Of a DNA stretch of 64,000 bases, positions 21,682 through 32,189 are shown piece by piece (within the stretch, counting starts at the first letter, position 1; each line of letters opens with the position of its first letter). This DNA is from Comamonadaceae bacterium (GTDB taxonomy: Bacteria > Pseudomonadota > Gammaproteobacteria > Burkholderiales > Burkholderiaceae_C), in contig CANFJF010000008.1 in assembly GCA_947447355.1 (NCBI GenBank), forward strand, positions 1-64,000. The letters run 5' to 3'. The notes under the pieces are model-generated. The model had not been told where the DNA came from. It saw nothing but the letters and a program-made list of their open reading frames with translations, and made no database searches. The position numbers and the translations under genes were made by a program.

Positions 21682-22077
21682 ATGAACTCACTTAAACGCC
21701 TGATTGCTTCCATGCTCATTGCCAGCACCACGTTGATGGGCTTGCCAATGGCTGCCCACGCAGGCTTGGTCTCGACAGAAGAAGTCGCCGCCGTGCCATC
21801 GGCTTTGGCCGAGAGCAACCGCGACAAAGTCACGGCATTTTTGAGCCGTGATGATGTCCGCGCTGAGCTTGAAGGTCAGGGCGTCAGCAGCGCAGCGGCC
21901 ACTGAACGTGTGCACGCCATGACCGATGCCGAAGTGGCTCAATTGGCCTCGCGTGTTGAGCAGGCACCTGCCGGCGCTGGCGTGATCGGTGTCATCTTCA
22001 CCGTCTTCATCGTCTTGCTGGTCACCGACATCATGGGTCTGACCAAAGTATTTCCCTTCACCCGATCGGTTCGATGA
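21682..22077 (+). CDS. PA2779-family protein
   Basis: ORF 131 aa, signal peptide, SRDDVRAELEGQGVSSAAATERVHAMTDAEVAQLA; overlaps next ORF by 4 nt. Confidence 0.8.
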   Translation: MNSLKRLIASMLIASTTLMGLPMAAHAGLVSTEEVAAVPSALAESNRDKVTAFLSRDDVRAELEGQGVSSAAATERVHAMTDAEVAQLASRVEQAPAGAGVIGVIFTVFIVLLVTDIMGLTKVFPFTRSVR

Positions 22078-23132
22078 ACGGCCCTGAGAGCCGCTCGTTC
22101 CAATGGAACCCCGCCTTGGCGGGGTTTTTCGTTACGGTCGTGCTCATTCTGTCCGGCTGCGCGACACCTCAAGTGAGTCAACTCGCACGCGACTTTCCCA
22201 TCGCCACAAGTGGAGCTGCGGGCGTCGCCGCAGTTGAAGGTTCCAGCGAGGCGACGATTCAGCCCAAATTAGCGTTGCCGATAGTTGCAAGCGTTCCAGG
22301 CGTGCCGTTTTTCCCCCAAGATGACTTCCAATGTGGCCCCGCCGCCTTGGCCATGGTGGCGCAACACGCCGGCATAAAAGTGCTGCCTGATGAGCTGACC
22401 GCGCAGGTGTACGTGCCAGGTCGGAAGGGCTCTTTTCAGGTCGAAATGCTGACGGCCACCCGGCGCCAAGCTCTGGTGGGGTACACGCTGCGCCCTCAAC
22501 TCGAAGACCTGTTGCGTGAGGTCGCCAGTGGCAACCCGGTGCTGGTCTTTCAAAACCTCTCGTTGCAGGTGTACCCGATCTGGCACTACGCCGTGGTGAT
22601 TGGTTTTGACCGTGCGCGCAACACGGTCGTGCTGCACTCCGGCGTGACTGAGCGGCTGGAGATGTCGCTGTTCACGTTTGAAAGAACCTGGGCCCGCGCC
22701 GAGCATTGGGCTATGGTGGCTTTGCCGCCAGAGCGTTTGCCGGCCACCGCGCAAGCTGAGCGTTTCGCGGCTGCAGCGGCCGGGCTGGAAAGGGTGCAGC
22801 CAGCCGCCGCGCAGGTGGCTTACAAGACCGCCCTGAAGGCTTGGCCCGGGCAGCGTGCCGCCATGATCGGTCTGGGCAATGCCGCCTATGCCTTGGGGCA
22901 ACAAGAAGAGGCGGCGGCCCGTTTTGAGTCAGCGACCCAGGAACATGACGATTTTGCCGATGCCTGGAACAATCTGGCGCAAGTCAGACTTGAGCAGGGG
23001 CGTTTGCCGGAGGCTGAAGAAGCAATCAAGCGAGCCGTGCAGATCGGTGGCCCGCGGGCTGAGCGCTACAGCAGCTTGCAGGAAAAAATCCTAGCGAAAC
23101 TTAAATCGCCAGCGTCAGCGCAGAGACCTTAG
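22074..23132 (+). CDS. PA2778-family cysteine peptidase (C39-like) lipoprotein with TPR region
   Basis: LSGC lipobox, [17 protein letters not shown] Cys active-site motif, [10 protein letters not shown]-terminal TPRs. Confidence 0.82.
   Translation: MNGPESRSFQWNPALAGFFVTVVLILSGCATPQVSQLARDFPIATSGAAGVAAVEGSSEATIQPKLALPIVASVPGVPFFPQDDFQCGPAALAMVAQHAGIKVLPDELTAQVYVPGRKGSFQVEMLTATRRQALVGYTLRPQLEDLLREVASGNPVLVFQNLSLQVYPIWHYAVVIGFDRARNTVVLHSGVTERLEMSLFTFERTWARAEHWAMVALPPERLPATAQAERFAAAAAGLERVQPAAAQVAYKTALKAWPGQRAAMIGLGNAAYALGQQEEAAARFESATQEHDDFADAWNNLAQVRLEQGRLPEAEEAIKRAVQIGGPRAERYSSLQEKILAKLKSPASAQRP
22107..22130 (+). terminator. Canonical intrinsic terminator located inside the 5' coding region of the PA2778-family gene
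   Basis: AACCCCGCC-TT-GGCGGGGTTTTTC. Confidence 0.7.
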
Positions 23133-24160
23133 CTGACAACGACCGCCGCGCCTTCACCGCGTGCGGCGATCACGCCGATTTCAAAGACTTTTTCGCCGGC
23201 TTCGCGCAACATTTGTGCGGTGGCTGCGGCGTTGGCGGCGTCGACCACCACCACCATGCCAATGCCGTTGTTGAAGGTGCGGTTCATTTCAAAGTCGGAA
23301 ATGGCGGCAGTGTTTTGCAACCAAGCGAACAGCTCGGTTTGTGGCCAGCTGCCTTTGCGCAGATGAGCCGCCATGCCGTCCGGCAACACGCGTGGAATGT
23401 TCTCCAGCAAGCCGCCGCCGGTGATGTGGGCCAGCGCCTTGATCGGGTGCGCCGCCAACGCTGCCAGCACATTTTTAACGTACAGGCGCGTGGGTTCCAT
23501 CACCGCTTCTTTAAAAGGTTTGCCGTCCAAGGTGGCTGGCAGCTGATCGCCAGCGCGCTCGATGCACTTGCGCACCAAGCTGAAGCCGTTCGAGTGCACG
23601 CCGCTGGAGGCCAAGCCGAGCACCACATCGCCCGCCGCAATGTTCTGGCCAGTCAAAATTTTGGATTTTTCGACCGCACCGACGGCAAAGCCGGCCAAGT
23701 CGTATTCACCATCCGGGTACATGCCTGGCATTTCAGCGGTTTCGCCGCCGATCAAGGCGCAGCCCGACAACTCACAACCGCGTGCAATGCCGCCGACCAC
23801 CGCTGCAGCGGTGTCAATGTCGAGCTTGCCGCAGGCAAAGTAATCCAGAAAAAACAGCGGCTCGGCACCTTGCACCAGCACGTCGTTGACGCTCATGGCC
23901 ACCAGATCAATGCCGACGGTGTCGTGCATTTGCCATTCAAACGCCAGCCGTAGCTTGGTGCCCACGCCGTCGGTGCCGCTGACCAGCACCGGCTCTGTGT
24001 AGCGCTTGGGCACTTCAAACAGCGCGCCAAAGCCGCCAATACCGGCTAAGACGCCTTCGCGCATGGTCTTTTTAGCCAAGGGTTTGATGCGCTCAACCAG
24101 GGCGTCGCCTGCGTCGATATCAACGCCGGCGTCTTTGTAGGAAAGTGGGGATTGGCTCAT
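23129..24160 (-). CDS. purM: Phosphoribosylformylglycinamidine cyclo-ligase
   Basis: ORF 343 aa; [43 protein letters not shown]. Confidence 0.96.
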   Translation of the reverse strand: MSQSPLSYKDAGVDIDAGDALVERIKPLAKKTMREGVLAGIGGFGALFEVPKRYTEPVLVSGTDGVGTKLRLAFEWQMHDTVGIDLVAMSVNDVLVQGAEPLFFLDYFACGKLDIDTAAAVVGGIARGCELSGCALIGGETAEMPGMYPDGEYDLAGFAVGAVEKSKILTGQNIAAGDVVLGLASSGVHSNGFSLVRKCIERAGDQLPATLDGKPFKEAVMEPTRLYVKNVLAALAAHPIKALAHITGGGLLENIPRVLPDGMAAHLRKGSWPQTELFAWLQNTAAISDFEMNRTFNNGIGMVVVVDAANAAATAQMLREAGEKVFEIGVIAARGEGAAVVVS

Positions 24161-24338
24161 GCTGATGAATTTGGTTGTCGCCGGCCCGGGTGGCGGCGTG
24201 GCTGTTGGCTAAAGGTCAGGCCGGTTAAATACAGTAACAAGCCCGATAGAATCGAAGACAAGATTCTAAGGGCTTACCCTTTTCCGACTTTATGCAGTTC
24301 ATACCTTCTTCTAATCGCGCCGCTGCCGCCCGGATGGC

Positions 24339-25025
24339 ATGAAGCAGATCGCCTTGGATATTGGCTTGGCTTCGGCGCCGTCATTTGCAAACTTCTTCGC
24401 CGGTCCCAACGAGGCGGCTCTCAAGCACCTGCAACTCTGGGCGGGTAATAGTCTGCGCTCGCCGGTGCCCACCTATTTATGGGGTGAAGCAGGCAGCGGC
24501 AAAAGTCATTTGTTGAAAGCCTTTGCCGAGGTGCTCTGCGAGCAGGGCGCCACGGTCGGCTGGCTCGATGCGTCGGTGCTGGAACCGCCCGAGTTTGACG
24601 AACGCTGGGTCGCCGTCCTGATGGACGATTGCCACCTTTACACCGCCGGGCAGCAGCAGGCCGCTTTCAACTGGTTTGTTAACGCCATGAGCGCGGCCGA
24701 CGGCCAACCGCGCTGCGTCTTGGCGGCGGGCGCTTTGCCACCGGCTGATTTGGCCTTGCGTGAAGACCTGCGCACCCGCCTTGGTTGGGGTCATGTGTTT
24801 GCGCTGCACGCGCTGACCGACGCTGAACGTCGCGCCGTGCTGCGTCAAGAAGCTGATGCCCGCGGTGTTTTTCTGGGCGATGAGGTGATGGATTTCATCC
24901 TCAACCGCTTTTCCCGCGACCTCGGTAACCTGATGCAACTGCTAGACCAGCTCGACGGCTACTCTTTGCAAACTCAGCGCGCCATCACCATTCCGCTGAT
25001 CAAATCGATGCTGGACAACCAATGA
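24339..25025 (+). CDS. hda: DnaA regulatory inactivator Hda
   Basis: MKQIALDIGLASAPSFANFFAGPNEAALKHLQLW...LWGEAGSGKSHLLKA. Confidence 0.9.
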   Translation: MKQIALDIGLASAPSFANFFAGPNEAALKHLQLWAGNSLRSPVPTYLWGEAGSGKSHLLKAFAEVLCEQGATVGWLDASVLEPPEFDERWVAVLMDDCHLYTAGQQQAAFNWFVNAMSAADGQPRCVLAAGALPPADLALREDLRTRLGWGHVFALHALTDAERRAVLRQEADARGVFLGDEVMDFILNRFSRDLGNLMQLLDQLDGYSLQTQRAITIPLIKSMLDNQ

Positions 25026-25690
25026 CAAAAGTAGCGCTGTTTGACCTCGACCACACGCTGATCCCGATGGACTCCGACTTCCAGTGGGGCGAGTTCACAC
25101 TGGCCTTGGGCTGGTGCGACAGTATTGAATTCAAGCTACGTAACACTGAGTTCTACGAACACTACAAAGCGGGAACGCTGGACATCCATGCTTATGTGCG
25201 GTTTGCCACACTGGCGATGCGCCAGCAGGGTGCTGCCAAGTCTGCCGAGGCGCACGCCGCCTTCATGCAGACGGTGGTGCAAGCGGCCATTCAGCCGCAA
25301 GCGCTGGCGTTGGTGCGAGCCCATCAGGCGGCGGGTGACTTGGTGGTCATCGTCACCGCCACCAACGAATTCGTCACGCGGCCGATCGCGGATGCGTTCG
25401 GTGTGCCCGACCTGATCGCGGTGCAACTGGCCCGCGATGCAGCGGGTGAATTGACCGGTGAAATCCATGGTACGCCGTCGTTTCGTGAAGGCAAAGTCAC
25501 GCGGGTCGAGGCTTGGCTGAAAGATCGCCAGCTCGACTGGCAGAGCACTGAGACAGTTTTTTATTCGGACTCGATCAACGATCTGGCCCTGCTTGAAAAG
25601 GTCACCCATGCGGTGGCCACCAACCCTGACGCGGCCCTGCGGGCTGTCGCCACTGAGCGCCAATGGCGCATACTTGAGCTGTTCACTTAG
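25022..25690 (+). CDS. HAD-IB family hydrolase
   Basis: VALFDLDHTLIPMDSDFQWGEF..., YSDSINDLALLE. Confidence 0.92.
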   Translation: MTKVALFDLDHTLIPMDSDFQWGEFTLALGWCDSIEFKLRNTEFYEHYKAGTLDIHAYVRFATLAMRQQGAAKSAEAHAAFMQTVVQAAIQPQALALVRAHQAAGDLVVIVTATNEFVTRPIADAFGVPDLIAVQLARDAAGELTGEIHGTPSFREGKVTRVEAWLKDRQLDWQSTETVFYSDSINDLALLEKVTHAVATNPDAALRAVATERQWRILELFT

Positions 25691-25696
25691 CATTTC

Positions 25697-27319
25697 ATGA
25701 TCAAAAAATTCATCGACAAGCTGTTCGGCAAGACTGCCAGCACGCCCACAGGCGCCTCGCGCGCCAAAAAATCGCCTTACGGCAAACGCCTTGAAGTCGG
25801 CCCCAAAGAGCATGGCATTGACCCCGCCTTGGTCGACGAGCGCGCCATGGACGTGGTACGCACGCTCAAGGACGCCGGTTACGAAGCCTATATCGTCGGC
25901 GGTGCCGTGCGTGACTTGCTGGTTGGCCTCAGGCCCAAAGACTTTGACGTTGCGACCAACGCCACCCCCGAACAGGTCAAGCCGCTGTTTCGTCGGGCCT
26001 TCATCATTGGTAGGCGTTTTCGGATTGTTCACGTCATCTACGGCCGCGGCCGTGAGCATGAAGTGATCGAGGTCTCGACCTTTCGGGCGAATCTTGACAG
26101 CAGCCAAGCTGAGCAGGTCGGCGGCAATGAGCGCACCAGCAAGAGTCAACTCGCCGGCATGAAACACGCCGTTGATTCGTCAGGCCGGGTGCTGCGCGAC
26201 AACGTCTGGGGCTCGATGGAGCATGATGCTGCGCGCCGTGACTTCACCATCAACGCCATGTATTACGACCCCGAAACACACATCGTGGTCGACTATCACA
26301 ACGGCATTCGCGACTCTAAAAAACGTATTTTGCGCATGATCGGTGACCCGGCTACGCGCTACCGTGAAGACCCGGTGCGGATCATTCGCGCCGTGCGTTT
26401 TTCGGCCAAGCTCAGCGCGCTGGGCTTCAAGTTTGAAGACAAAACCGTCGCCCCACTGCGCGAAATGTGCAGCCTGTTGGCCGACGTGCCGCAATCCCGT
26501 TTGTTCGACGAAATGCTCAAGCTCCTGCAGACCGGCCATTCGCTGGCCAGCATTGAGCAGCTCAAATTCCTGGGTCTCGGCACCGGTATTTACCCGCTCC
26601 TCGACATCGTGGTCGAGAGTGCCGACGAGCCGTTTTTGAAACTGGCATTGCAAGACACTGATCGCCGCGTTGGCGAAGGCAAACCGGTGGCGCCTAGCTT
26701 CTTGCTGGCCTGCGTGCTATGGACTGATGTGCGCGAAGGTTGGGCTCGTCGTTGCAAGCGCGGCGAGCATGTGATGCCAGCGCTGCAAGACGCGATTGAC
26801 GATGCCTTCAATGCCAAGATCGGCGATGTCTCTGGCCGCGGCAAGCTTGGCATCGACATGCGCGAGATCTGGAGCATGCAGCCACGCTTTGAAAAGCGCA
26901 CCGGCAGCTCACCCTATTCGATGTTGGAGCAGCCGCGCTTTCGCGCTGGCTTCGACTTTTTGCGGCTGCGGGCGCAGACCGGCGAGATCGACACCGAGCT
27001 GTCCGAGTGGTGGGAAAAGTTCAGCACGGCCTACGACGATGAGCGTCACGAGATGGTCGAGCAAGTGCGTCTGGCTCAGCAGCAAAAGCCACAGACACCG
27101 CGCAGCCGCGTCAGGCGTGTGGAGGCCGATCGACCAGCGCCGGCCCTTGGCCGTGAGCGAGAAGCTTCAGCCGTTCTGGAGTCCAGCGAAGACCAAGAAC
27201 CCGGCGAGATGGGTGACGCAGCACCAGCTAAAAAACGCCGCCGTCGCCGCAAGCCAGTCAATCGTGAGGGTGGTGCGGCCGTGGCCAGCCCATCGTCAGA
27301 CAGCTCGGCTGAACACTGA
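25697..27319 (+). CDS. pcnB: Poly(A) polymerase I
   Basis: AYIVGGAVRDLLVGLRPKDFDVATNATPEQVKPLFRRAFIIGRRFRIVHV; basic C-terminus. Confidence 0.95.
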   Translation: MIKKFIDKLFGKTASTPTGASRAKKSPYGKRLEVGPKEHGIDPALVDERAMDVVRTLKDAGYEAYIVGGAVRDLLVGLRPKDFDVATNATPEQVKPLFRRAFIIGRRFRIVHVIYGRGREHEVIEVSTFRANLDSSQAEQVGGNERTSKSQLAGMKHAVDSSGRVLRDNVWGSMEHDAARRDFTINAMYYDPETHIVVDYHNGIRDSKKRILRMIGDPATRYREDPVRIIRAVRFSAKLSALGFKFEDKTVAPLREMCSLLADVPQSRLFDEMLKLLQTGHSLASIEQLKFLGLGTGIYPLLDIVVESADEPFLKLALQDTDRRVGEGKPVAPSFLLACVLWTDVREGWARRCKRGEHVMPALQDAIDDAFNAKIGDVSGRGKLGIDMREIWSMQPRFEKRTGSSPYSMLEQPRFRAGFDFLRLRAQTGEIDTELSEWWEKFSTAYDDERHEMVEQVRLAQQQKPQTPRSRVRRVEADRPAPALGREREASAVLESSEDQEPGEMGDAAPAKKRRRRRKPVNREGGAAVASPSSDSSAEH

Positions 27320-27335
27320 TCCTGCGCCCATTGCG

Positions 27336-27854
27336 ATGGCTTCGATGTCTGTGTTGACTGATGTCACGGCGTACATCGCCATTGGTGCAAACTTAGGTCA
27401 AGCGCAGCGCAGCGTGCAACAAGCCATGCAGGCCTTGGGTCAATTGCCGCTGACGCGGCTGACTCATTGCTCCAGCCTGTACCGCACCGCACCCATCGCC
27501 AGGGATCCTTCGCGTCCAATATCGGCCACAGTCCCGGACTACATCAATGCCGTCGCCGCGATAGCCACCGGTTTGACCGCGCCCGATCTGCTGCTGCATT
27601 TGCAAGCGCTTGAACTCGCCGCCGGCCGCGAACGGCCTTACCCCGATGCGCCGCGCACGCTAGACCTCGACATCTTGTTGTATGGCAGCGCTCAGATGGA
27701 TTCAGCCCAGTTGGTGATTCCGCATCCGCGAATGGCGCAGCGCGCTTTTGTGCTGGTCCCGCTGGCAGAAATTGCACCTTGGCTGGTGTCTGCTGCGCAG
27801 TTGGCTGCAGTCGATTCTCAGGTTATTGAAAAGCTGCTGCCGTTAACTTCCTGA
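27336..27854 (+). CDS. folK: 2-amino-4-hydroxy-6-hydroxymethyldihydropteridine diphosphokinase
   Basis: AYIAIGANLGQAQRSVQQA...YRTAPI...PRTLDLDILLYG...IPHPRMAQRAFVLVPLAEIAP. Confidence 0.94.
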   Translation: MASMSVLTDVTAYIAIGANLGQAQRSVQQAMQALGQLPLTRLTHCSSLYRTAPIARDPSRPISATVPDYINAVAAIATGLTAPDLLLHLQALELAAGRERPYPDAPRTLDLDILLYGSAQMDSAQLVIPHPRMAQRAFVLVPLAEIAPWLVSAAQLAAVDSQVIEKLLPLTS

Positions 27855-27884
27855 CGGCTCATCAGCTTAGGACGTCGCGGTCTT

Positions 27885-28532
27885 TCAAGGTGCCAGTCGC
27901 TCGCGCAACCAGCCGCTGTCTCGCGGCGTATAGCGCAGGCGGTCATGCAAGCGGCTGGGCCGGCCTTGCCAAAATTCCCAGCGCTCCGGCAGCAGTCGAT
28001 AGCCGCCCCAATGCGGTGGCCTTGGTGGTTGCAGCAAAAACTTCGCCGCGTACTTGGCCGCATTCGCCACCAACACTGCGCGCCCTGAAATCACCTGACT
28101 TTGCGGGCTGGCCCACGCGCCTATCCGGGAGTCCAGTGGCCGGCTGTTGAAGTAATCGTCACTTTCTTGTTCCGCGATTTTTTCAACCCGACCTTCGATG
28201 CGCACGACCCGCTCCAGCTCAACCCAATGGAACTGCAAAGCCGCCTGCGGATTGGCCGCCAGTTGCTGGCCTTTGCGGCTGTCGTAATTGGTGAACCAGA
28301 CAATACCGCGCGGATCTAGAGCCTTGACCAGCACAATCCGCGTTGACGGCCGTTGCTGGCTGTCGACCGTGGCCAAGGTCATGGCGTTCGGCTCAGGCAC
28401 TTGCGCACTGATGGCTTGGTCCAGCCATAGGCTGAACTGTTGCTGCGGGTCGGCGTGCGAGGCGGTTTCGTGCAGCTCGGCACTCTCGTAGCTTTTTCGC
28501 AGGTCGGCCAGAGGAAGGGGAGGACGGGTCAT
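27885..28532 (-). CDS. pdxH: Pyridoxamine 5'-phosphate oxidase
   Basis: [22 protein letters not shown]...[41 protein letters not shown]. Confidence 0.95.
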   Translation of the reverse strand: MTRPPLPLADLRKSYESAELHETASHADPQQQFSLWLDQAISAQVPEPNAMTLATVDSQQRPSTRIVLVKALDPRGIVWFTNYDSRKGQQLAANPQAALQFHWVELERVVRIEGRVEKIAEQESDDYFNSRPLDSRIGAWASPQSQVISGRAVLVANAAKYAAKFLLQPPRPPHWGGYRLLPERWEFWQGRPSRLHDRLRYTPRDSGWLRERLAP

Positions 28533-28671
28533 GAACACAATTGTGACCGCTTCATTCAAGCGGGTGGTAAAGGCCAGTCAACTCCCGGGTCTGTTGCTTG
28601 GGGCCAAGGCTCTTTAGCAGGTGAACGACTATGCTAACTTTCGCTCCTTTCACTCATTCTGGATTTTTTCA

Positions 28672-29136
28672 ATGGCCATCCTTACCGTCAATATCAATGG
28701 CAAAGACACCCCTGTCAACGCTGATCCTTCGACCCCGATTTTGTGGGCGCTGCGTGACACCCTCGGCATGACCGGCACCAAGTTCGGCTGCGGCGTCGCC
28801 ATGTGCGGTGCATGCACCGTGCACCTGAATGGCTCGGCCATTCGCTCTTGCGTGACGCCGCTGTCGGCCGCGGTGGGTCAAAAAATCACCACCATCGAAG
28901 CGCTGGCCAGCGACCGCACCGGCAAGGCCGTGCAAGACGCATGGGTCAAGCACGACGTCGCCCAGTGCGGCTATTGCCAAAGCGGCCAAGTCATGAGCGC
29001 CACCGCCTTGCTCAAGACCAACACCAAACCCACGGACGCTGACATCGACGCGGCCATGGCCGGCAACATTTGCCGCTGCGGCACATACGTGCGAATCCGC
29101 GCCGCCATCAAAGACGCCGCAGTGGCACTGGCTTGA
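28672..29136 (+). CDS. (2Fe-2S)-binding subunit of molybdenum hydroxylase (isoquinoline 1-oxidoreductase alpha-like)
   Basis: GTKFGCGVAMCGACTVHLNG and CGYCQSGQVMSA...GNICRCGTYVRIR. Confidence 0.93.
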   Translation: MAILTVNINGKDTPVNADPSTPILWALRDTLGMTGTKFGCGVAMCGACTVHLNGSAIRSCVTPLSAAVGQKITTIEALASDRTGKAVQDAWVKHDVAQCGYCQSGQVMSATALLKTNTKPTDADIDAAMAGNICRCGTYVRIRAAIKDAAVALA

Positions 29137-29147
29137 AAGAAACCTCT

Positions 29148-31454
29148 ATGTACATTCCAACCAATCCAGCCAGCTTGACCGAACAATTGCAACAAAGCAT
29201 GCCTCAGGGCCTGCAAAATATGTTGCGCAAAGCGCAAGGCACGACTGAAGCCGAAGTCAATACAGGCGTCCCGCGCCGTAGCTTTTTAAAGCTGGCCAGT
29301 GCCAGTGGTTTTTCACTCGGCATTTTTCCGGTGTTGGCACAAGCGCAAAGCGCAGCTTCACCAACCGCAACCTCAGCTGTCGCCAACAGCCTGAAGCCAA
29401 CACAACAGCCTTCGGCCTTCGTCAGCATTGCGCGTGACGGCGCAGTCATGGTCACCCTCAACCGGCTCGATTTTGGGCAGGGCGTGCAAACCGGTTTGCC
29501 AATGATCCTGGCCGAAGAGCTGGACGCCGACTGGGCCATGGTGCACAGCCAGCACGGCAATGCCGACGCGGCGTATGTCGACCCGGCCATGGGTGTTCAC
29601 ATCACCGGCGGTTCCGGCTCTATCAAAAATTCATACACCCAGTACCGTGAACTCGGTGCCCGCACACGCGCCATGCTGGTCTCGGCAGCTGCCGCCCAAT
29701 GGGGTGTCCCGGCCAGTGACTTGCGCACACAAAAGGGCGTCGTCATCGGCCCCGGTGGCAAACGCCTGAGCTATGGTGAACTGGCGCAAGCCGCGATGGC
29801 CCTTCCCGTGCCCGAAAAAGTCACGCTCAAAGACCCGAGTCAATTCCGCATCATTGGTCAGCCCACAGGCCGACTCGATGCACGGGCAAAATCCACCGGC
29901 ACGCAGGACTATGGCATTGACGTGCGTCTGCCCGGCATGCTGACGGCGGTGATCGCGCGTCCGCCGGTGTTTGGCGGCAAGGTCGCTTCAGTTGACGATG
30001 CAGCGGCTCTCGCTATTGCTGGCGTCAAGGCTGTGCTGCGTGTGCCCCTGGACCGCGGCGGCGAAGGCGTTGCCGTGGTGGCCGAAGGTTACTGGGCGGC
30101 CAAGCAAGGCCGTGATGCGCTGAAGGTCACTTGGCAGACCGACAAGGTCGGTAAAGTCGACAGCGTCAAGCAACTTGCCAACTACCGCGCGCTGGCTAAA
30201 ACGACCGGGGCGATTCATCTGAGTGCAGACGTCAGCCCGCTCGCCGCGGCACCGAAAAAAATCAGCGCTGAGTTTGTCTTTCCTTACCTCGCGCATGCGC
30301 CTATGGAACCTCTGAATTGCACGGTGCAAGTCAGCGGCCAAGGCGCCAATGCCAAGGCTGAACTGTGGGTCGGCACGCAGATGCCGGGCTTTGACGCCTT
30401 GGCTGCGGCCAAGGTCTTGGGACTGCAGCCAAAGAATGTCACCATGCATGTGCAAATGGCCGGGGGTGGTTTTGGTCGTCGCGCTATTCCAAGCAGTGAA
30501 TACGTTTTTGAAGCTTGTGGCATTGCCAAAGCGGCGAACGCTGCCGGATTGAACGTTGCGGTGCGTACGCTATGGAGCCGCGAGGACGACATCAAAGGCG
30601 GCTATTACCGTCCGATGCATGTGCACCACGCTGAGCTCGGTTTTGATGCGCAAGGCAAGATTCTGGCTTGGGACCACGTCATCGTCGGTCAATCCATTGC
30701 CGCCGGGACACCCTTCGAAGGCTTCATGATCAAGAACGGCGTCGACAGCACCATGGTCGAAGGCATGAAAGGGCCATATGACGTGCCGATGCGTTTGTCG
30801 GCGCATCATCCAGCTGACAATGTACCGGTCTTGTGGTGGCGCAGTGTGGGATCAACCCACACCGCTTACGTCATGGAAACCTTGATCGACGAAGTCGCCC
30901 GCAGCACCGGGCAAGATCCGGTGGCTTACCGCATGAAACAGTACGGCACCAAGCATCCGCGCCATGCCGCCGCGCTGCAGTTGGCCGTCAGCAAATCCGG
31001 TTATGGCCAGCGTAAGCTGGCAGAAGGTCGCGCTTGGGGCGTGGCGGTGCACGAGTCTTTCGATACCGTGGTGGCTTATGTTGTCGAGGCCTCGGTCAAA
31101 GACAAAACACCTGTCCTGCACAGCGTCACGGCTGGCGTGCATTGCAATCTGGCCATCAACCCGACCAGCATCGAGGCGCAGATTCAAGGCGCCGCTTTGA
31201 TGGGCTTGTCGATGTGCCTGCCCGGTGCGGCCATCACCTTGAAAGACGGCGTGGTTGAGCAAAGCAACTTCGGTGACTTTCCGGTGCCGCGCATCACCGA
31301 CATGCCTTCGATGGCTGTCTTCATCGTGCCAAGTGCAGACTCTCCAACCGGCTTGGGCGAACCCGGTTTGCCGCCGCTGGCACCGGCTTTTGCCAACGCC
31401 GTCGCTGTGTTGACCGGCAAGACCCAGCGCGAGTTGCCCTTTAAATTGAGTTGA
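29148..31454 (+). CDS. Xanthine dehydrogenase-family molybdopterin-binding subunit (isoquinoline 1-oxidoreductase beta-like)
   Basis: TAT-like RRSFLKLASASGFSLG; GGGFGRRAIPSSEYVFEA; GLGEPGLPPLAPAFANAV. Confidence 0.92.
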   Translation: MYIPTNPASLTEQLQQSMPQGLQNMLRKAQGTTEAEVNTGVPRRSFLKLASASGFSLGIFPVLAQAQSAASPTATSAVANSLKPTQQPSAFVSIARDGAVMVTLNRLDFGQGVQTGLPMILAEELDADWAMVHSQHGNADAAYVDPAMGVHITGGSGSIKNSYTQYRELGARTRAMLVSAAAAQWGVPASDLRTQKGVVIGPGGKRLSYGELAQAAMALPVPEKVTLKDPSQFRIIGQPTGRLDARAKSTGTQDYGIDVRLPGMLTAVIARPPVFGGKVASVDDAAALAIAGVKAVLRVPLDRGGEGVAVVAEGYWAAKQGRDALKVTWQTDKVGKVDSVKQLANYRALAKTTGAIHLSADVSPLAAAPKKISAEFVFPYLAHAPMEPLNCTVQVSGQGANAKAELWVGTQMPGFDALAAAKVLGLQPKNVTMHVQMAGGGFGRRAIPSSEYVFEACGIAKAANAAGLNVAVRTLWSREDDIKGGYYRPMHVHHAELGFDAQGKILAWDHVIVGQSIAAGTPFEGFMIKNGVDSTMVEGMKGPYDVPMRLSAHHPADNVPVLWWRSVGSTHTAYVMETLIDEVARSTGQDPVAYRMKQYGTKHPRHAAALQLAVSKSGYGQRKLAEGRAWGVAVHESFDTVVAYVVEASVKDKTPVLHSVTAGVHCNLAINPTSIEAQIQGAALMGLSMCLPGAAITLKDGVVEQSNFGDFPVPRITDMPSMAVFIVPSADSPTGLGEPGLPPLAPAFANAVAVLTGKTQRELPFKLS

Positions 31455-32034
31455 TCAGTTTGGCCAGCGCGGTGTCATGGATGCCGATGCGCTGCAAGCT
31501 CTCCAGAGTTTGCAGGGCATAGTCACGTGTGCTGCCGTAGCGGCCTATTGCGTCGGCAAAAATTTGTCTGTAATGCGCTGGGCTGAGTTCCCCGGTGAAG
31601 TTGGGGCTGCGCCTAGACAGCGTAAAAGCCAGCGCCGGCACCTGACCTTGATGTGTCTCGCAACGCAGCGTGCGCGCGTCATACACGCCAGTGGGCATTT
31701 CGCGCAGCCAGAGCTTGCTCACCACAGCCGCGACTTCTTGCCGGGGCACGCGGTAGGCCACGCCTTTGCAAGTGCCACCCGACAACAGCGCAAACACCAA
31801 GCCCGGCGCAGCGGGCGTGCCGCGGTTGACGCGGCTCCACATTTTCAAGGCGCGGTGCCAGCCGTGCAGCTTGGCCGGACGTTGTTCGGAAAATTCAAAA
31901 TCCGGCCGCCAGATCAGTGAGGCGTAAGCAAAAATCCAGAGGTCTTCTCGGCCCCCCCAGTGCTGTAAAAAATTCGCCAGCATCGCGGCGGGGTCGCGCG
32001 TGGCTTCAAGTTGAGCGTGCGGGGGATTTTTCAC
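31441..32034 (-). CDS. Gamma-glutamylcyclotransferase (ChaC-like)
   Basis: LWIFAYASLIWRPDFEFSEQRPAKLHGWHRALKMWS... Confidence 0.9.
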   Translation of the reverse strand: MKNPPHAQLEATRDPAAMLANFLQHWGGREDLWIFAYASLIWRPDFEFSEQRPAKLHGWHRALKMWSRVNRGTPAAPGLVFALLSGGTCKGVAYRVPRQEVAAVVSKLWLREMPTGVYDARTLRCETHQGQVPALAFTLSRRSPNFTGELSPAHYRQIFADAIGRYGSTRDYALQTLESLQRIGIHDTALAKLINSI

Positions 32035-32189
32035 AACTGAACTTTACAGTGAATTGTCGCGGTTTTTGGCATTTTTCGGAGCTGCTTTGGTAACCACTTT
32101 GTTCCTGCGGCCTGTCCAGCGGCGGCTTAAGGAAGTAGGATGGAAGGAGTAATAAAGTGCCCACTTCATTTTCACGAACTTTGGAATTC

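Noticed and set aside
25136-26167. 343-aa minus-strand ORF antisense to the HAD gene and pcnB
   Set aside because: Spans two confident opposite-strand genes; no recognisable motif.
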